6,032 nt of DNA from Deltaproteobacteria bacterium (GTDB lineage Bacteria > Desulfobacterota > DSM-4660 > Desulfatiglandales > Desulfatiglandaceae), in NCBI GenBank assembly GCA_021159825.1, contig JAGHDR010000090.1, forward strand, positions 1 to 6,032, read 5' to 3'. The notes under the pieces are model-generated. The model was given only the letters and a program-made list of their open reading frames with translations, searched no databases and was not told where the DNA came from. Positions within the stretch are counted from its first letter, which is position 1; each line of letters opens with the position of its first letter. Shown here one piece after another: positions 5,761 to 6,032 of this stretch. A program made the position numbers and the translations under genes.

Positions 5761-6032
5761 ATGAAACACAAAACAACCATGATCGCTCTCATTATCGGGA
5801 GTTTTCTGATCACCGGCACAACTGTCCTTGTCTGGAAAACTTTTGAGGACCTTCAACCCCTGCCCCATTCCCTTAATTTTGAAAAAAGCAACATCCGAAA
5901 AGTTCAAATCCTGGACCGAAACAGCATCCCCCTGACGGTGACCTACCGGAATCGGTGGAACGTTCATGACTATGTGCCCCTTCATGAGATTCCCCCCCTT
6001 TCTGCAGCATGCCGTTGTGGTATCCGAAGACC
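5761..6032 (+). CDS. pbpC: Penicillin-binding protein 1C, 5' part, with poly-C frameshift
   Basis: This is the N-terminal part of a PBP1C-like peptidoglycan glycosyltransferase/transpeptidase, cut by the window end. A short cytoplasmic start (MKHKTT) precedes a membrane anchor at about residues 7-25. The PBP1C-typical LQPLPHSLNFE follows, then VQILDRNSIPLTVTYRNRW and VHDYVPLHEIPP. At that point the reading frame fails: after CCCCCCC (5992-5998) the original frame gives LSAACRCGIRR, while one base over it gives FLQHAVVVSED, the expected entry to the GT51 motif EDxxFxxHxG with its catalytic Glu. A six-C run would restore the gene. It is therefore a sequencing error, a phase-variable tract or a mutant allele. 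No strong ribosome binding site is seen (AAGG at 5738-5741 is far); an alternative start is ATG 5779. The eight-base gap to the ATPase suggests translational coupling. Confidence 0.8.
   Translation, partial: MKHKTTMIALIIGSFLITGTTVLVWKTFEDLQPLPHSLNFEKSNIRKVQILDRNSIPLTVTYRNRWNVHDYVPLHEIPPLSAACRCGIRR

Overview
The window most likely comes from a mesophilic sulfate-reducing bacterium of the Desulfobacterota, probably close to Desulfobacterales. It carries a stand-alone dissimilatory-type sulfate adenylyltransferase (sat), an ORF for penicillin-binding protein 1C of the kind seen in Gram-negative bacteria, and coding sequence of moderate G+C content interrupted by A+T-rich spacers. The assignment rests on protein features I recognise, not on a database search.

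Layout from left to right. Bases 1-359 are an A+T-rich leader with no convincing gene. Bases 360-2162 (+) encode a DEAD-box RNA helicase of the DeaD/CsdA type with a C-terminal DbpA-like RNA-binding domain and a basic tail. The last 100 bases of this gene are read in a second frame as the start of a YwbE-family (DUF2196) small protein at 2063-2254 (+). A REP-like hairpin flanked by GTAG follows, and then a bidirectional terminator that separates these genes from the convergent sat gene (2413-3603, -), which has a perfect AGGAGG ribosome binding site.

Upstream of sat lies a decayed REP-associated tyrosine transposase (RAYT, IS200-like HUH family; 3825-4344, -). It has two frame changes and a large internal deletion. 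A perfect 18-bp-stem hairpin at 4370-4408, beside its 5' end, is the likely cognate REP-like element. The spacer up to the next gene holds a 12-bp inverted repeat that covers the start codons of both divergent genes, and an 11-bp direct repeat that brackets the start region of the next gene.

Bases 4610-5752 (+) encode an intact AAA-type ATPase with a DUF4143 C-terminal half, including a winged-helix stretch and a PD-(D/E)XK-like motif. Eight bases later, at 5761, begins the 5' end of a pbpC-like gene (penicillin-binding protein 1C). Its reading frame is broken at a run of seven C just before the glycosyltransferase catalytic motif, and it runs off the window.

Functionally the window is a mosaic: RNA remodelling (helicase and YwbE), sulfate activation (sat), a dead transposase with its hairpin, an ATPase of unknown role, and cell-wall synthesis. 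I see no CRISPR array, tRNA or rRNA. The most unusual items are the out-of-frame overlap of helicase and ywbE, the two different REP-like hairpins, the mirrored start-site motif between transposase and ATPase, and the poly-C frameshift in pbpC.
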